A stretch of 27,683 bases of DNA from Gammaproteobacteria bacterium (GTDB lineage: Bacteria > Pseudomonadota > Gammaproteobacteria > PS1 > Pseudothioglobaceae): assembly GCA_028599035.1 (NCBI GenBank), contig JAQRMT010000007.1, forward strand, positions 1 through 27,683, given 5' to 3'. The position numbers and the translations under genes are program-made. The notes under the pieces are model-generated. The model had not been told where the DNA came from. It saw only the letters and a program-made list of their open reading frames with translations, and made no database searches. Shown one piece after another: positions 6,933 through 14,894 of the stretch; position 1 is the stretch's first letter; each line of letters opens with the position of its first letter.

Positions 6933-7271
6933 ATGTCGGATTGTCTATTTTGTAAAATTATTGCGGGCGATATTCCTGCTGAGAAAATTTATGAAGATAC
7001 CGATGTGTTTGCTTTTCATGATATTGGGGCACAAGCACCGCATCATTTTTTGGTGATTCCAAAAAAACATATTGCCACTTTGAATGATACCAACGATGCG
7101 ACCTTGCTAGGAAAATTAACTTTAACTGCCAGTAAAATCGCCAAGGATTTGGGTTTTGCTGATGAAGGGTATCGTGTGGTGATGAATTGTAATGAACAAG
7201 GCGGGCAAACGGTTTATCATATTCACCTGCATTGTTTAGGCGGCAGAAATTTGAGTTGGCCACCAGGTTAG
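6933..7271 (+). CDS. hinT: Histidine triad (HIT) nucleotide-binding protein, HinT-like
   Basis: A 112-residue cytoplasmic protein of the HIT superfamily. The triad HIHLHCLGG gives H96, H98 and H100, with H98 the expected nucleophile. The N-terminal CLFCKIIAGDIPAEKIYED and the central APHHFLVIPKKHI are HinT hallmarks. HinT enzymes hydrolyse purine nucleoside phosphoramidates and acyl-AMP, including lysyl-AMP. The length fits the family. A strong AAGGAG site (6922-6927) overlaps the upstream stop, so the gene is the last of the three-gene unit starting at 5488. The C-terminal WPPG is typical. A dispersed 25-bp repeat begins 11 bases after the stop. Confidence 0.92.
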   Translation: MSDCLFCKIIAGDIPAEKIYEDTDVFAFHDIGAQAPHHFLVIPKKHIATLNDTNDATLLGKLTLTASKIAKDLGFADEGYRVVMNCNEQGGQTVYHIHLHCLGGRNLSWPPG

Positions 7272-7281
7272 CTTTAGTTTC

Positions 7282-7306
7282 TCACCCCTATTTATGCAAA
7301 GGTCTC
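7282..7306 (+). repeat. Dispersed 25-bp repeat, copy 2
   Basis: This is the second copy of the element at 130-154, with two differences (at 7285 and 7297), in the same orientation. It lies between hinT and the predicted gcvP promoter. An 11-base subset (CAAAGGTCTCT) also occurs at 21736-21746. Confidence 0.6.
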
Positions 7307-7336
7307 TAGATTTCTTAAAATTTTCAATCGCATAGT

Positions 7337-7364
7337 TTGGCTACACTTAACCAAGCCCTAAAAT
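7337..7364 (+). promoter_or_regulatory. Predicted promoter for gcvP
   Basis: TTGGCT (7337-7342) and TAAAAT (7359-7364) are separated by 16 bases. This would give a leader of about 70 bases before ATG 7443. The leader holds an imperfect dyad (7372-7405). No Shine-Dalgarno is seen before the gcvP start, where CACCTCC is present instead. Confidence 0.4.
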
Positions 7365-7371
7365 AACCCTT

Positions 7372-7405
7372 ACCTTTTAGGCGATATTTTTTGTCTAAAA
7401 AAGGT
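7372..7405. other. Imperfect hairpin in the gcvP leader
   Basis: ACCTTTTAG (7372-7380) can pair with CTAAAA-aa-GGT (7395-7405) with a two-base bulge and a 14-base loop. No T-run follows. It may be a leader structure or a protein site; it does not match any glycine riboswitch form I know. Confidence 0.3.
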
Positions 7406-7442
7406 TAAAATTCACGCTTTATTTTTTATAAACACCTCCATT

Positions 7443-10241
7443 ATGAGTGATTTTTTAGACAGACATATTGGCCCAAGCGAAGCGGATATTGCCTCAATGT
7501 TAAGTACAATTGGGCAAAAATCAGTTGATGCGATGGTGTCTAAAACAGTGCCTAGCAGTATTTTATTTGGCAATCGAATGGATATTGATGCAGGGATGAG
7601 CGAGCGAGACACGCTAGCACTAGCCACCAAACTTGCCGCTGAAAATATGCTTGCGATCAATTTTATTGGACAGGGTTATTATGGCACCTTAATGCCAAGC
7701 GTTATTCAACGCAATATTTTAGAAAATCCAGGCTGGTATACAGCTTACACACCTTACCAAGCTGAGATTTCTCAGGGTCGTTTGGAGATGTTGCTTAATT
7801 TTCAGCAAATGATTGTGGATTTAACGGGTATGGATATTTCTAATGCCTCGTTATTGGACGAGCCAACCGCTGCTGCTGAGGCGATGATGATGGCAAAACG
7901 AGCCAATCGTAAAAACAAGTCTAACAAATTTTTGATTGATAGTAACACCCATCCACAGACGATTACCATTTTACAAACGCGTGCCAAGCCACTTGATATT
8001 GAGCTGGTGGTAGAAGATGTGTGCAACAATGATTTTTCAGATTGTTTTGCTGTTCTGATGCAATATCCAGGTACAAACGGCGAAGTGCGTGATTTAACAG
8101 CCGATATTGACAAAGCCAAGGCGCAAAATGTACTTAGTATTGTTGCTTGTGATATTTTGGCATTGGCACTCATCAAAACACCGGCTGAAATGGGCGCGGA
8201 TATTGCGGTGGGCAATTCTCAGCGTTTTGGCGTTCCCATGGGCTTTGGTGGTCCTCATGCAGCTTTCTTAGCAACAAAAGATGCGTTTAAACGCATGATA
8301 CCAGGGCGCATTATTGGTGTATCTCAGGATGTGCAGGGCAACCCTGCAATGCGTATGTCATTGCAAACGCGTGAGCAGCATATTCGCCGAGACAAGGCCA
8401 CCAGCAATATTTGCACTGCACAAGTTTTATTGGCAGTACTGGCGGCAGCTTATGGTGTTTATCATGGCGCAAAGGGGATTAAAAAAATTGCAACTAAGGT
8501 GCATTTGAAGGCCACATCATTGGCTAATAGTTTGACCAATGCAGGTTTTGAACTGACGAGTAATCAATTTTTTGATACCATTACTATTAACACGAATGAG
8601 GCACAGGCGTTATTTAATATTGCACAGAATAGCGGCATTAATTTACGCCTACTGAGTGATAATCAACTTAGTATTTCCGTAGACGAAATGAGTAGCGATA
8701 CAGATTTATCGGCAGTATTAAAAATCTTTTCAATTGCAGATTTAATCAATGCCAGTGACAGCACCCTTGCCATTGATATGTATAGAAAATCTGAATATTT
8801 AACACATTCGGTATTTAGTAATTATCATAGTGAAACTGAGATGATGCGCTATTTAAAGCGTCTGGAGAATAAAGACATAGCCCTTAATCATTCAATGATT
8901 GCACTGGGTTCTTGCACCATGAAGCTCAATGCCGCAGTGCAAATGTATCCGATTAGTTTGTCTGGTTTTTCATCATTACACCCTTATGCGCCAGAACATC
9001 AAAGCAAAGGCTATCAGCAATTATTCAATGATTTAGAGCACGCTTTAGCTGAGGTCACGGGCTATGATGCGGTGTCATTACAACCAAATGCTGGCTCGCA
9101 AGGCGAATTTGCAGGGCTTTTGGCCATTCATGCCTATCATGACTCTCGTGGAGATTCGCATCGTAATATTTGCTTAATTCCTCAATCCGCACACGGCACA
9201 AACCCGGCCAGTGCAGTAATGGCAGGTATGAAAGTGGTAATTGTTAAATGCGATGAATCGGGCAATATTGACATCAATGATTTGCAAGAAAAAGCAGAGA
9301 AATACACCGATAATCTTTCAGCCATTATGGTGACATATCCATCGACTCATGGTGTATTTGAAGTTGAAATTAAACAAGTTTGTGAGATTATTCATACTCG
9401 AGGCGGGCAAGTTTATCTTGATGGTGCCAACCTGAATGCTATGATTGGCATTACTCGTATAGGGGAATTTGGTGCAGATGTGTCGCACATCAATCTACAC
9501 AAAACTTTTGCCATTCCGCATGGTGGTGGTGGCCCAGGCATGGGTCCCATTGGTGTTAAGGCACATTTGGCAGAATTTTTACCTGGCAATCCACTGGAAA
9601 AACACTCAAATGCCGTGTCCGCAGCGATGTATGGCTCTGCCTCGATTTTGCCAATTTCATGGTCGTATATTAAATTATTAGGTAAGCAAGGAATGCAACG
9701 CTCAACAGAGATTGCCATTCTTAGTGCTAACTATATTGCTGATGAACTCAAAAACTATTTCCCTATTCTTTATCGTGGCGACCAAGGATTAGTAGCACAC
9801 GAATGTATTGTTGACATTCGCCCTTTAAAAGAGAAAAGCGGTATTTCCGAGGAAGACATTGCTAAGCGATTAATGGATTATGGTTTTCACTCACCTACTA
9901 TGAGTTTTCCAGTCGCAGGCACGCTGATGATTGAGCCGACTGAAAGTGAGTCAAAACGAGAGATTGATAGATTTATTACCGCAATGATCAGTATTTATAA
10001 TGAAATTCAAAAGGTTATCTCTGGCGTATGGGACAAGGACAACAATCCTCTCAAAAACGCACCCCACACAGCGATTGAGATGGCGGGCGACTGGGCATAC
10101 CCTTATTCCCGTACTGAGGCGTTGTATCCCGTTGAATCCTTAAGACAAAATAAGTATTTCCCGCCCGTTAAACGCATTGATAATGTGTATGGCGACCGGA
10201 ATTTGTTTTGTTCGTGTATTACCACCAAAGACTTTGAGTAA
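7443..10241 (+). CDS. gcvP: Glycine dehydrogenase (decarboxylating), P-protein
   Basis: The full-length single-chain P-protein has 932 residues. It is the PLP-dependent decarboxylase of the glycine cleavage system, transferring the aminomethyl group of glycine to lipoylated H-protein. The N-terminal half carries FLDRHIGPSEADI and LLDEPTAAAEAM, and the C-terminal half holds the PLP site HINLHKTFAIPHGGGGPGMGP with K687. CTMKLNAA and the C-terminal NVYGDRNLFCSC are also typical. Fusion of both halves into one chain is the usual proteobacterial form. The gcvT, gcvH and lpd genes are not in the window. It is preceded by a predicted promoter and its own leader, so it is probably transcribed separately from hinT. 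Confidence 0.97.
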   Translation: MSDFLDRHIGPSEADIASMLSTIGQKSVDAMVSKTVPSSILFGNRMDIDAGMSERDTLALATKLAAENMLAINFIGQGYYGTLMPSVIQRNILENPGWYTAYTPYQAEISQGRLEMLLNFQQMIVDLTGMDISNASLLDEPTAAAEAMMMAKRANRKNKSNKFLIDSNTHPQTITILQTRAKPLDIELVVEDVCNNDFSDCFAVLMQYPGTNGEVRDLTADIDKAKAQNVLSIVACDILALALIKTPAEMGADIAVGNSQRFGVPMGFGGPHAAFLATKDAFKRMIPGRIIGVSQDVQGNPAMRMSLQTREQHIRRDKATSNICTAQVLLAVLAAAYGVYHGAKGIKKIATKVHLKATSLANSLTNAGFELTSNQFFDTITINTNEAQALFNIAQNSGINLRLLSDNQLSISVDEMSSDTDLSAVLKIFSIADLINASDSTLAIDMYRKSEYLTHSVFSNYHSETEMMRYLKRLENKDIALNHSMIALGSCTMKLNAAVQMYPISLSGFSSLHPYAPEHQSKGYQQLFNDLEHALAEVTGYDAVSLQPNAGSQGEFAGLLAIHAYHDSRGDSHRNICLIPQSAHGTNPASAVMAGMKVVIVKCDESGNIDINDLQEKAEKYTDNLSAIMVTYPSTHGVFEVEIKQVCEIIHTRGGQVYLDGANLNAMIGITRIGEFGADVSHINLHKTFAIPHGGGGPGMGPIGVKAHLAEFLPGNPLEKHSNAVSAAMYGSASILPISWSYIKLLGKQGMQRSTEIAILSANYIADELKNYFPILYRGDQGLVAHECIVDIRPLKEKSGISEEDIAKRLMDYGFHSPTMSFPVAGTLMIEPTESESKREIDRFITAMISIYNEIQKVISGVWDKDNNPLKNAPHTAIEMAGDWAYPYSRTEALYPVESLRQNKYFPPVKRIDNVYGDRNLFCSCITTKDFE

Positions 10242-10307
10242 TTCGTGATTTTTTGCAGGGCAGTTGCATTAAAATAGTCAAAACTTCACATCCTTTTTAG
10301 GGGGAAA

Positions 10308-12593
10308 ATGAGCCAAATCGGCCTTGAACAGCAAAGCGTTGCTGAGTTTAGTGAGCGCGCTTATCTTGATTATTCAATGTATGTCATTCTTGACCGTGCA
10401 TTGCCTTTTGTGGGTGATGGACTCAAGCCTGTTCAGCGGCGTATTGTTTATGCGATGAGCGAACTGGGGCTAAAATCCAGTGCAAAGTTTAAAAAATCTG
10501 CCCGAACAGTGGGCGATGTTTTGGGTAAATTCCATCCGCATGGCGATAGCGCTTGTTATGAAGCGATGGTGTTGATGGCACAGCCATTTTCTTATCGTTA
10601 TCCTTTTATTGACGGACAGGGGAATTGGGGTGCGCCTGATGATCCAAAATCCTTTGCAGCGATGCGTTATACCGAGAGTAAGCTTTCTCGTTATGCAGAT
10701 TTATTACTGGCAGAAATCAACCAAGGCACGGTGAATTGGGCGGATAATTTTGATGGCTCATTGCAAGAACCTAAAAACCTGCCAGCACAAGTGCCAAATC
10801 TTTTACTGAACGGCACTTCGGGTATTGCCGTTGGCATGGCAACTGATGTGCCGCCGCATAATTTGATCGAAGTGGTTTCTGCTTGTATTCAATTATTGGA
10901 CAAACCATCCACTGATTTAGACGAAATTATGCAGATTTTGCCAGCACCTGATTATCCTACGCACGCCGATATCATCTCTTCCCCAGCAGATATTAAACAG
11001 ATTTACGAAACGGGGCACGGCTCGGTGAAAATGCGCGCCACTTATACAAAAGAAAAGAGTGATATTGTCATTGAGACATTGCCCTTTCAGACCTCTGGCT
11101 CTAAAGTTATCACGCAAATTGCCGATCAAATGCGTAAGAAAAAACTGCCGTTGGTGGAGGATATTCGTGATGAATCTGACCATGAAAATCCAACTCGCAT
11201 TGTGATTGTTCCAAGGTCAAATCGTGTGGATGTTGATGCATTAATGCTACATTTATTTGCCACCACTGATTTAGAAAAGAATTACCGTGTTAATATGAAT
11301 GTGATTGGTTTGGACGGCAAGCCACAGGTTAAGCCACTCATTCCAATGCTTAAAGAGTGGCTTACTTATCGCACACAAGTGGTAACCAATCGTCTAAACC
11401 ATCGTTTGGATAAAATTTTAGCAAGACTGCATATTTTAGAAGGCTTGTTAATCGCCTTTTTGAATATTGATGAGGTGATTGCCATTATTCGAGAGAACGA
11501 CAAGCCCAAGCCGGTATTAATTGCGCGTTTTAAGCTTAGCGAGATACAGGCAGAGGCGATTTTAGAGTTAAAACTCCGCCATCTTGCCAAATTAGAAGAG
11601 ATGAAAATCCAAGGCGAACAACAGGCGTTGGCAGAAGAAAAAGAAAAATTAGAACTTCTGTTATCAAGTGATATGCGTCTAAAAACTTATATCAAAAAAG
11701 AACTTAAAGCCATTGTTGCAGAATTTGGCGATGAAAGATGCTCAAGCCTTAAGCCAAGTACAGTGCAATCACAAGCCTTTAATGAAGATGATTTAATGCC
11801 TGCTGAGAATGTTACCGTGGTGTTAAGCGATAAGGGCTGGGTGCGTAGCGCCAAAGGGCACGACATTGATCCAGGCACTTTGAATTACAAATCTGGCGAT
11901 AATTTTTTAACCAGCGCTAAAGGTCGTAGTAATAAGAGTGCAATATTCTTAGATTCTACAGGACGCTCTTACGCATTAACGGCTAACTCTCTGCCAAGCG
12001 CCAGAGGGCAGGGTGAGCCGCTGACAGGAAAACTTGCGCCACCAGCAGAAGCGAAGTTTGTCGATGTAATCATGGGCGATGACACACAAAATATCCTACT
12101 TGCCTCTAATGCAGGCTATGGTTTTATTACCACCATCGGTGATTTATTATCGAAGAAAAAGGCAGGCAAGGCTTCACTTTCATTGTCAGGAAGCGCTGAA
12201 GTAATGAGCGTGGTCGAAGTTGATGATTTGGAAAAACAGTTTATTGCCGTTACCACTAATCGTGGTAGATTGTTGATATTCCCCGTGTCTGAATTGCCGA
12301 TTTTGTCAAAAGGCAAGGGCAATAAATTGATTCAAATCCCAGCAAAAGAAATGAAATCTGGCGAAGAGTTTGTTGTTGATATTTGTGTTTTACTTGACAC
12401 ACAAAGCCTTAAAGTAACCGCAGGAAAACGCCACCTAACCATCAAATTTCAAGATTTAACCAACTACATGGGCAAGCGTGCAAGACGAGGAAACCTATTA
12501 CCAAAAGGCTACCAAAACCTATCGAAAATCGAAGCAATCAGCAGGCCAACCAAGGCAAAAGAAAACACAAGTGATACGCCTACCGAAGTCTAA
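10308..12593 (+). CDS. parC: DNA topoisomerase IV subunit A
   Basis: This 761-residue protein is ParC, the DNA-cleaving subunit that works with ParE to decatenate chromosomes. The breakage-reunion domain is intact: DRALPFVGDGLKPVQRR, HPHGDSACYEAM and AAMRYTESKLS, with catalytic Tyr at residue 121. QRDR residues equal to E. coli S80 and E84 are wild-type (S81, E85). WGAPDDPKSFAAMRY separates it clearly from GyrA. The C-terminal half has degenerate beta-pinwheel blades (KGWVRSAKGHDIDPG and others). An AGGGGG ribosome site lies just before the ATG. parE is not adjacent; gyrA lies about 4.3 kb downstream on the same strand. Confidence 0.97.
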   Translation: MSQIGLEQQSVAEFSERAYLDYSMYVILDRALPFVGDGLKPVQRRIVYAMSELGLKSSAKFKKSARTVGDVLGKFHPHGDSACYEAMVLMAQPFSYRYPFIDGQGNWGAPDDPKSFAAMRYTESKLSRYADLLLAEINQGTVNWADNFDGSLQEPKNLPAQVPNLLLNGTSGIAVGMATDVPPHNLIEVVSACIQLLDKPSTDLDEIMQILPAPDYPTHADIISSPADIKQIYETGHGSVKMRATYTKEKSDIVIETLPFQTSGSKVITQIADQMRKKKLPLVEDIRDESDHENPTRIVIVPRSNRVDVDALMLHLFATTDLEKNYRVNMNVIGLDGKPQVKPLIPMLKEWLTYRTQVVTNRLNHRLDKILARLHILEGLLIAFLNIDEVIAIIRENDKPKPVLIARFKLSEIQAEAILELKLRHLAKLEEMKIQGEQQALAEEKEKLELLLSSDMRLKTYIKKELKAIVAEFGDERCSSLKPSTVQSQAFNEDDLMPAENVTVVLSDKGWVRSAKGHDIDPGTLNYKSGDNFLTSAKGRSNKSAIFLDSTGRSYALTANSLPSARGQGEPLTGKLAPPAEAKFVDVIMGDDTQNILLASNAGYGFITTIGDLLSKKKAGKASLSLSGSAEVMSVVEVDDLEKQFIAVTTNRGRLLIFPVSELPILSKGKGNKLIQIPAKEMKSGEEFVVDICVLLDTQSLKVTAGKRHLTIKFQDLTNYMGKRARRGNLLPKGYQNLSKIEAISRPTKAKENTSDTPTEV

Positions 12594-12608
12594 ATTTAGT
12601 CAAATTTA

Positions 12609-12638
12609 TTGACTTCAAGGGGGGGGTGATGTTATACT
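12609..12638 (+). promoter_or_regulatory. Strong sigma-70 promoter with a G8 tract in its spacer
   Basis: TTGACT (12609-12614) and TATACT (12633-12638) are separated by 18 bases, with an extended -10 TG at 12630-12631. Eight consecutive G (12619-12626) lie in the spacer. The predicted transcript start is near 12645, a short leader from the lipoprotein start at 12667. Slippage of the tract would change the -35/-10 distance. Confidence 0.75.
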
Positions 12639-12666
12639 CGTTTCATTTTATGAATGGAGTAGGGTG

Positions 12667-13605
12667 ATGAAAAGTTTAAGTTTAGGTGTATTGTTAGCAA
12701 GTGTTTTATTAACAGGATGTGGTGGCGGTGGCGGTGGCGGTTCATTGGGTGTTAATTTTCCCAATAACGCTGTATTGGCAGAAGCCACTCAGGAAAATGG
12801 CGAAAAAGTTGCCAAAGCCACTGTTAGCAGAAGTGCAAGTTATGGTTTGAATAATATAGATGATTCTTCAGGCGCTAATACATCACTTATTGCCCGCAAT
12901 ATAAGTAATATATTGTCTAAGAGTGTTGAAAATTTACCACAGTCTAACGCACTTAATTCGATTGTCAGTATTATTGAAGACTGCGATATAAAAGGCACTA
13001 TTTCAGGTAGTTTTAATGCCGATACTGGTGCATATGCTATAACCTATACTAATTGCAAAAATACGGGTTTTGATACAATAACTGGCTCATTGTCCGGCAC
13101 AATTGAATTTATTAAACTTAATGGTGAAGATGAGTTGAAAAAAGCAACTCTTGAGGTAAAAAGTGCTTTAAGCGTGAAGAAAAATGATATTGTGTATAGC
13201 ACTATGCAAGTTGGTAGTTTTATGAATGTTGAGTATTCAGTTGCTGGCGATGATACGGAAGATGTGACAATAACTCTATCAGCAATAGGTGTTGAAAATA
13301 ACCAAAAATATGGATGCAAGGACTGTAAGTTTCATGTAAAACTTTTGACAAATCACGATATTCAAATTTATCAAACAAAGGGGCAGCTTTATATCGGCAA
13401 TAATTTAGAAGCTTATGTTACTTACGACACTAGTTACAACATGAGTGCCACCCCTTTTGTATTTTCAAATAATGATGGAAGAGTGAATGATGGCGGTATT
13501 GCAAGATATACAGCTAAAGATAATAAAACTATAGGAATTAAAGCAGAGAGCGGTGTTGTTAATTTGTATATTGATGGTACTTTTTCAAAAGAGATAGACT
13601 TATAA
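12667..13605 (+). CDS. Surface or periplasmic lipoprotein with a polyglycine linker, unknown family
   Basis: From ATG 12667 the product has 312 residues; a GTG at 12664 is also in frame, but GGAG at 12656-12659 favours the ATG. Residues 1-17 are a lipoprotein signal and the lipobox LLTGC gives acylated C18. Seven glycines follow directly, encoded by alternating GGT/GGC codons (12721-12741), a tract that can change length in frame. The mature part is Ser/Thr/Asn-rich, with beta-strand-like segments and paired cysteines (ECDIKG-type and GCKDCKF), suggesting a disulfide-stabilised beta domain. Residue 19 is Gly, not Asp, so Lol sorting to the outer membrane is expected. I do not recognise a family. 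The next gene encodes a probable outer-membrane barrel, and the two overlap at their junction. Confidence 0.8.
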   Translation: MKSLSLGVLLASVLLTGCGGGGGGGSLGVNFPNNAVLAEATQENGEKVAKATVSRSASYGLNNIDDSSGANTSLIARNISNILSKSVENLPQSNALNSIVSIIEDCDIKGTISGSFNADTGAYAITYTNCKNTGFDTITGSLSGTIEFIKLNGEDELKKATLEVKSALSVKKNDIVYSTMQVGSFMNVEYSVAGDDTEDVTITLSAIGVENNQKYGCKDCKFHVKLLTNHDIQIYQTKGQLYIGNNLEAYVTYDTSYNMSATPFVFSNNDGRVNDGGIARYTAKDNKTIGIKAESGVVNLYIDGTFSKEIDL

Positions 13606-14444
13606 TAAAACTTTTCCAACGATTATTTTTAGGGTTCATTGCCCTAATTTTTTACCCATCTTTAGTATTTTCACAGAGTTCTGTTTTTGTTGAGCAATAC
13701 CAAGGAGAATCCTCTTATGTTGTTAAAGCAGGGGGTTTAAAATCTAAACTTGATTTTCCGTTTAAATTTCAGACGGTAGGCGTTGGTTTTGGTAAGGAAC
13801 ATCAAGATATTCGCTACACTTTTAAAGCGTCTAAAGTTGTAAAAAATTTACGCGTCACTGGTAAGGATTATGATTGGGATAATAACCAGTTAATTATTTT
13901 TTCAAGCTCCAATAGCGATGTTGAGGATTTTTTTAGTATTGGATTAGAAGCCGCTAAAGATATTACTAATCGTAGTGCTGTTTTTGCTAATATTCAATAT
14001 CGTGAATTAGATTTAGTATGGTCTGATACAAGACAGAAAGATTTTATTACAAACAAATTATCCAATTTTATTGGAGACACATTAAGATATAAACAGGATT
14101 TTTACCTACTCAACTTAGGCGTGAGTTATCAATATCCATTATCAAGTAGCATCAGTTTTGATGTTAAGCCTAGTGTTATTTTTGGATATGTTGAAAGTAT
14201 TGACGAACACTTGCGTAGGGGGTTTTATACCGTTCAGGAGAGTTTTGTCAAAGGGTACGGGGTTAGTGCAACACTATCTAAGGCGATAAACAAAGAGAGT
14301 AAGTTGTCTTTATCATTCAATCAAGAAAATTATGAAGATAAACACAGTCAAATGGATTATTACCCACTCTTGCCTTATTCTTTGCCCGCATCCTACAAGC
14401 ACAACACTCAAAAAATTGGCATTTCTTATCAACAGCAATTTTAA
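13602..14444 (+). CDS. Probable outer-membrane beta-barrel protein with an ATA in place of the start codon
   Basis: A single frame is open from 13575 to the TAA at 14442-14444. From the ATA at 13602 it gives 280 residues: a signal peptide (KLFQRLFLGFIALIFYPSLVFS), then alternating-residue strands typical of an outer-membrane barrel (YPLSSSISFDVKPSVIFGYV, SKLSLSFNQENY). The last residue is Phe (GISYQQQF), the usual BAM-recognised C-terminus. No ATG, GTG or TTG lies near the signal peptide. The first usable one, GTG 14121, would discard over half the protein. The junction TTATAATAAAA differs by one base (13604) from an ATGA stop/start overlap. It may use AUA, or be a start-loss pseudogene. The family is not recognised. 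Confidence 0.6.
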   Translation: MIKLFQRLFLGFIALIFYPSLVFSQSSVFVEQYQGESSYVVKAGGLKSKLDFPFKFQTVGVGFGKEHQDIRYTFKASKVVKNLRVTGKDYDWDNNQLIIFSSSNSDVEDFFSIGLEAAKDITNRSAVFANIQYRELDLVWSDTRQKDFITNKLSNFIGDTLRYKQDFYLLNLGVSYQYPLSSSISFDVKPSVIFGYVESIDEHLRRGFYTVQESFVKGYGVSATLSKAINKESKLSLSFNQENYEDKHSQMDYYPLLPYSLPASYKHNTQKIGISYQQQF

Positions 14445-14480
14445 ACCCATCAATTCAAAGTGTAATTAATCCTTATAGGT

Positions 14481-14489
14481 TGGTATAAT
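14481..14489 (+). promoter_or_regulatory. Extended -10 promoter for the queD-folE2-aroG unit
   Basis: TGGTATAAT contains a perfect TATAAT with the TGn extension. The -35 region (about 14461-14466, TGTAAT) is weak, as is common for extended -10 promoters. ATG 14517 lies 27 bases downstream, implying a short leader. Confidence 0.6.
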
Positions 14490-14516
14490 GGTTCTTTTTT
14501 CCAATTTTTCCGAATT

Positions 14517-14894
14517 ATGTTCGTCTTAAAAATTGTTACTGACTTTGCTTCAGCACATTCTCTGCGAGATTACCCTGGTGATTGCGCGCGTCTGCACGGC
14601 CATAATTGGCAGGTCGAAGTATCGGTTGAATCTGAAGTGCTTAATGACACAGGTATTGCGATTGATTTTCGAGAAATTAAAAAGCAAACTAAAGCCGTGG
14701 TTAAAAGATTGGATCATCAATATTTGAATGAAATTAAACCTTTTGACGAGCTAAACCCAACGGCTGAGAATATTGCAAAATATTTTTACGAAGAAGTGGG
14801 TGTATTAATTAACAATCAAACTGTTCATGTTTGCGAAGTTATTATTTGGGAAACCCCCAGAGCATCTGTCGCTTATTCGGAGCCAAAATTATGA
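14517..14894 (+). CDS. queD: 6-carboxytetrahydropterin synthase
   Basis: The 125-residue enzyme converts dihydroneopterin triphosphate to 6-carboxytetrahydropterin in queuosine and preQ0 biosynthesis. The zinc ligands are H14 (ASAHSL) and H27, H29 (RLHGHNW); the nucleophile is C23; the D66-H67 pair is in RLDHQYLN; and E112 is in IIWETP. All expected catalytic residues are present and the length fits. No other que gene (queC, queE, queF) is in the window. Some family members act as PTPS; the CxxxHGH spacing fits QueD. The stop overlaps the folE2 start as ATGA (14891-14894), so the two are translationally coupled and may share GTP-derived intermediates. Confidence 0.92.
   Translation: MFVLKIVTDFASAHSLRDYPGDCARLHGHNWQVEVSVESEVLNDTGIAIDFREIKKQTKAVVKRLDHQYLNEIKPFDELNPTAENIAKYFYEEVGVLINNQTVHVCEVIIWETPRASVAYSEPKL

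Noticed and set aside
13631..13653. AGGG...CCCT stem followed by TTTTTT as a terminator after the lipoprotein gene
   Set aside because: The stem is only four pairs, and the bases encode the signal peptide of the barrel frame.
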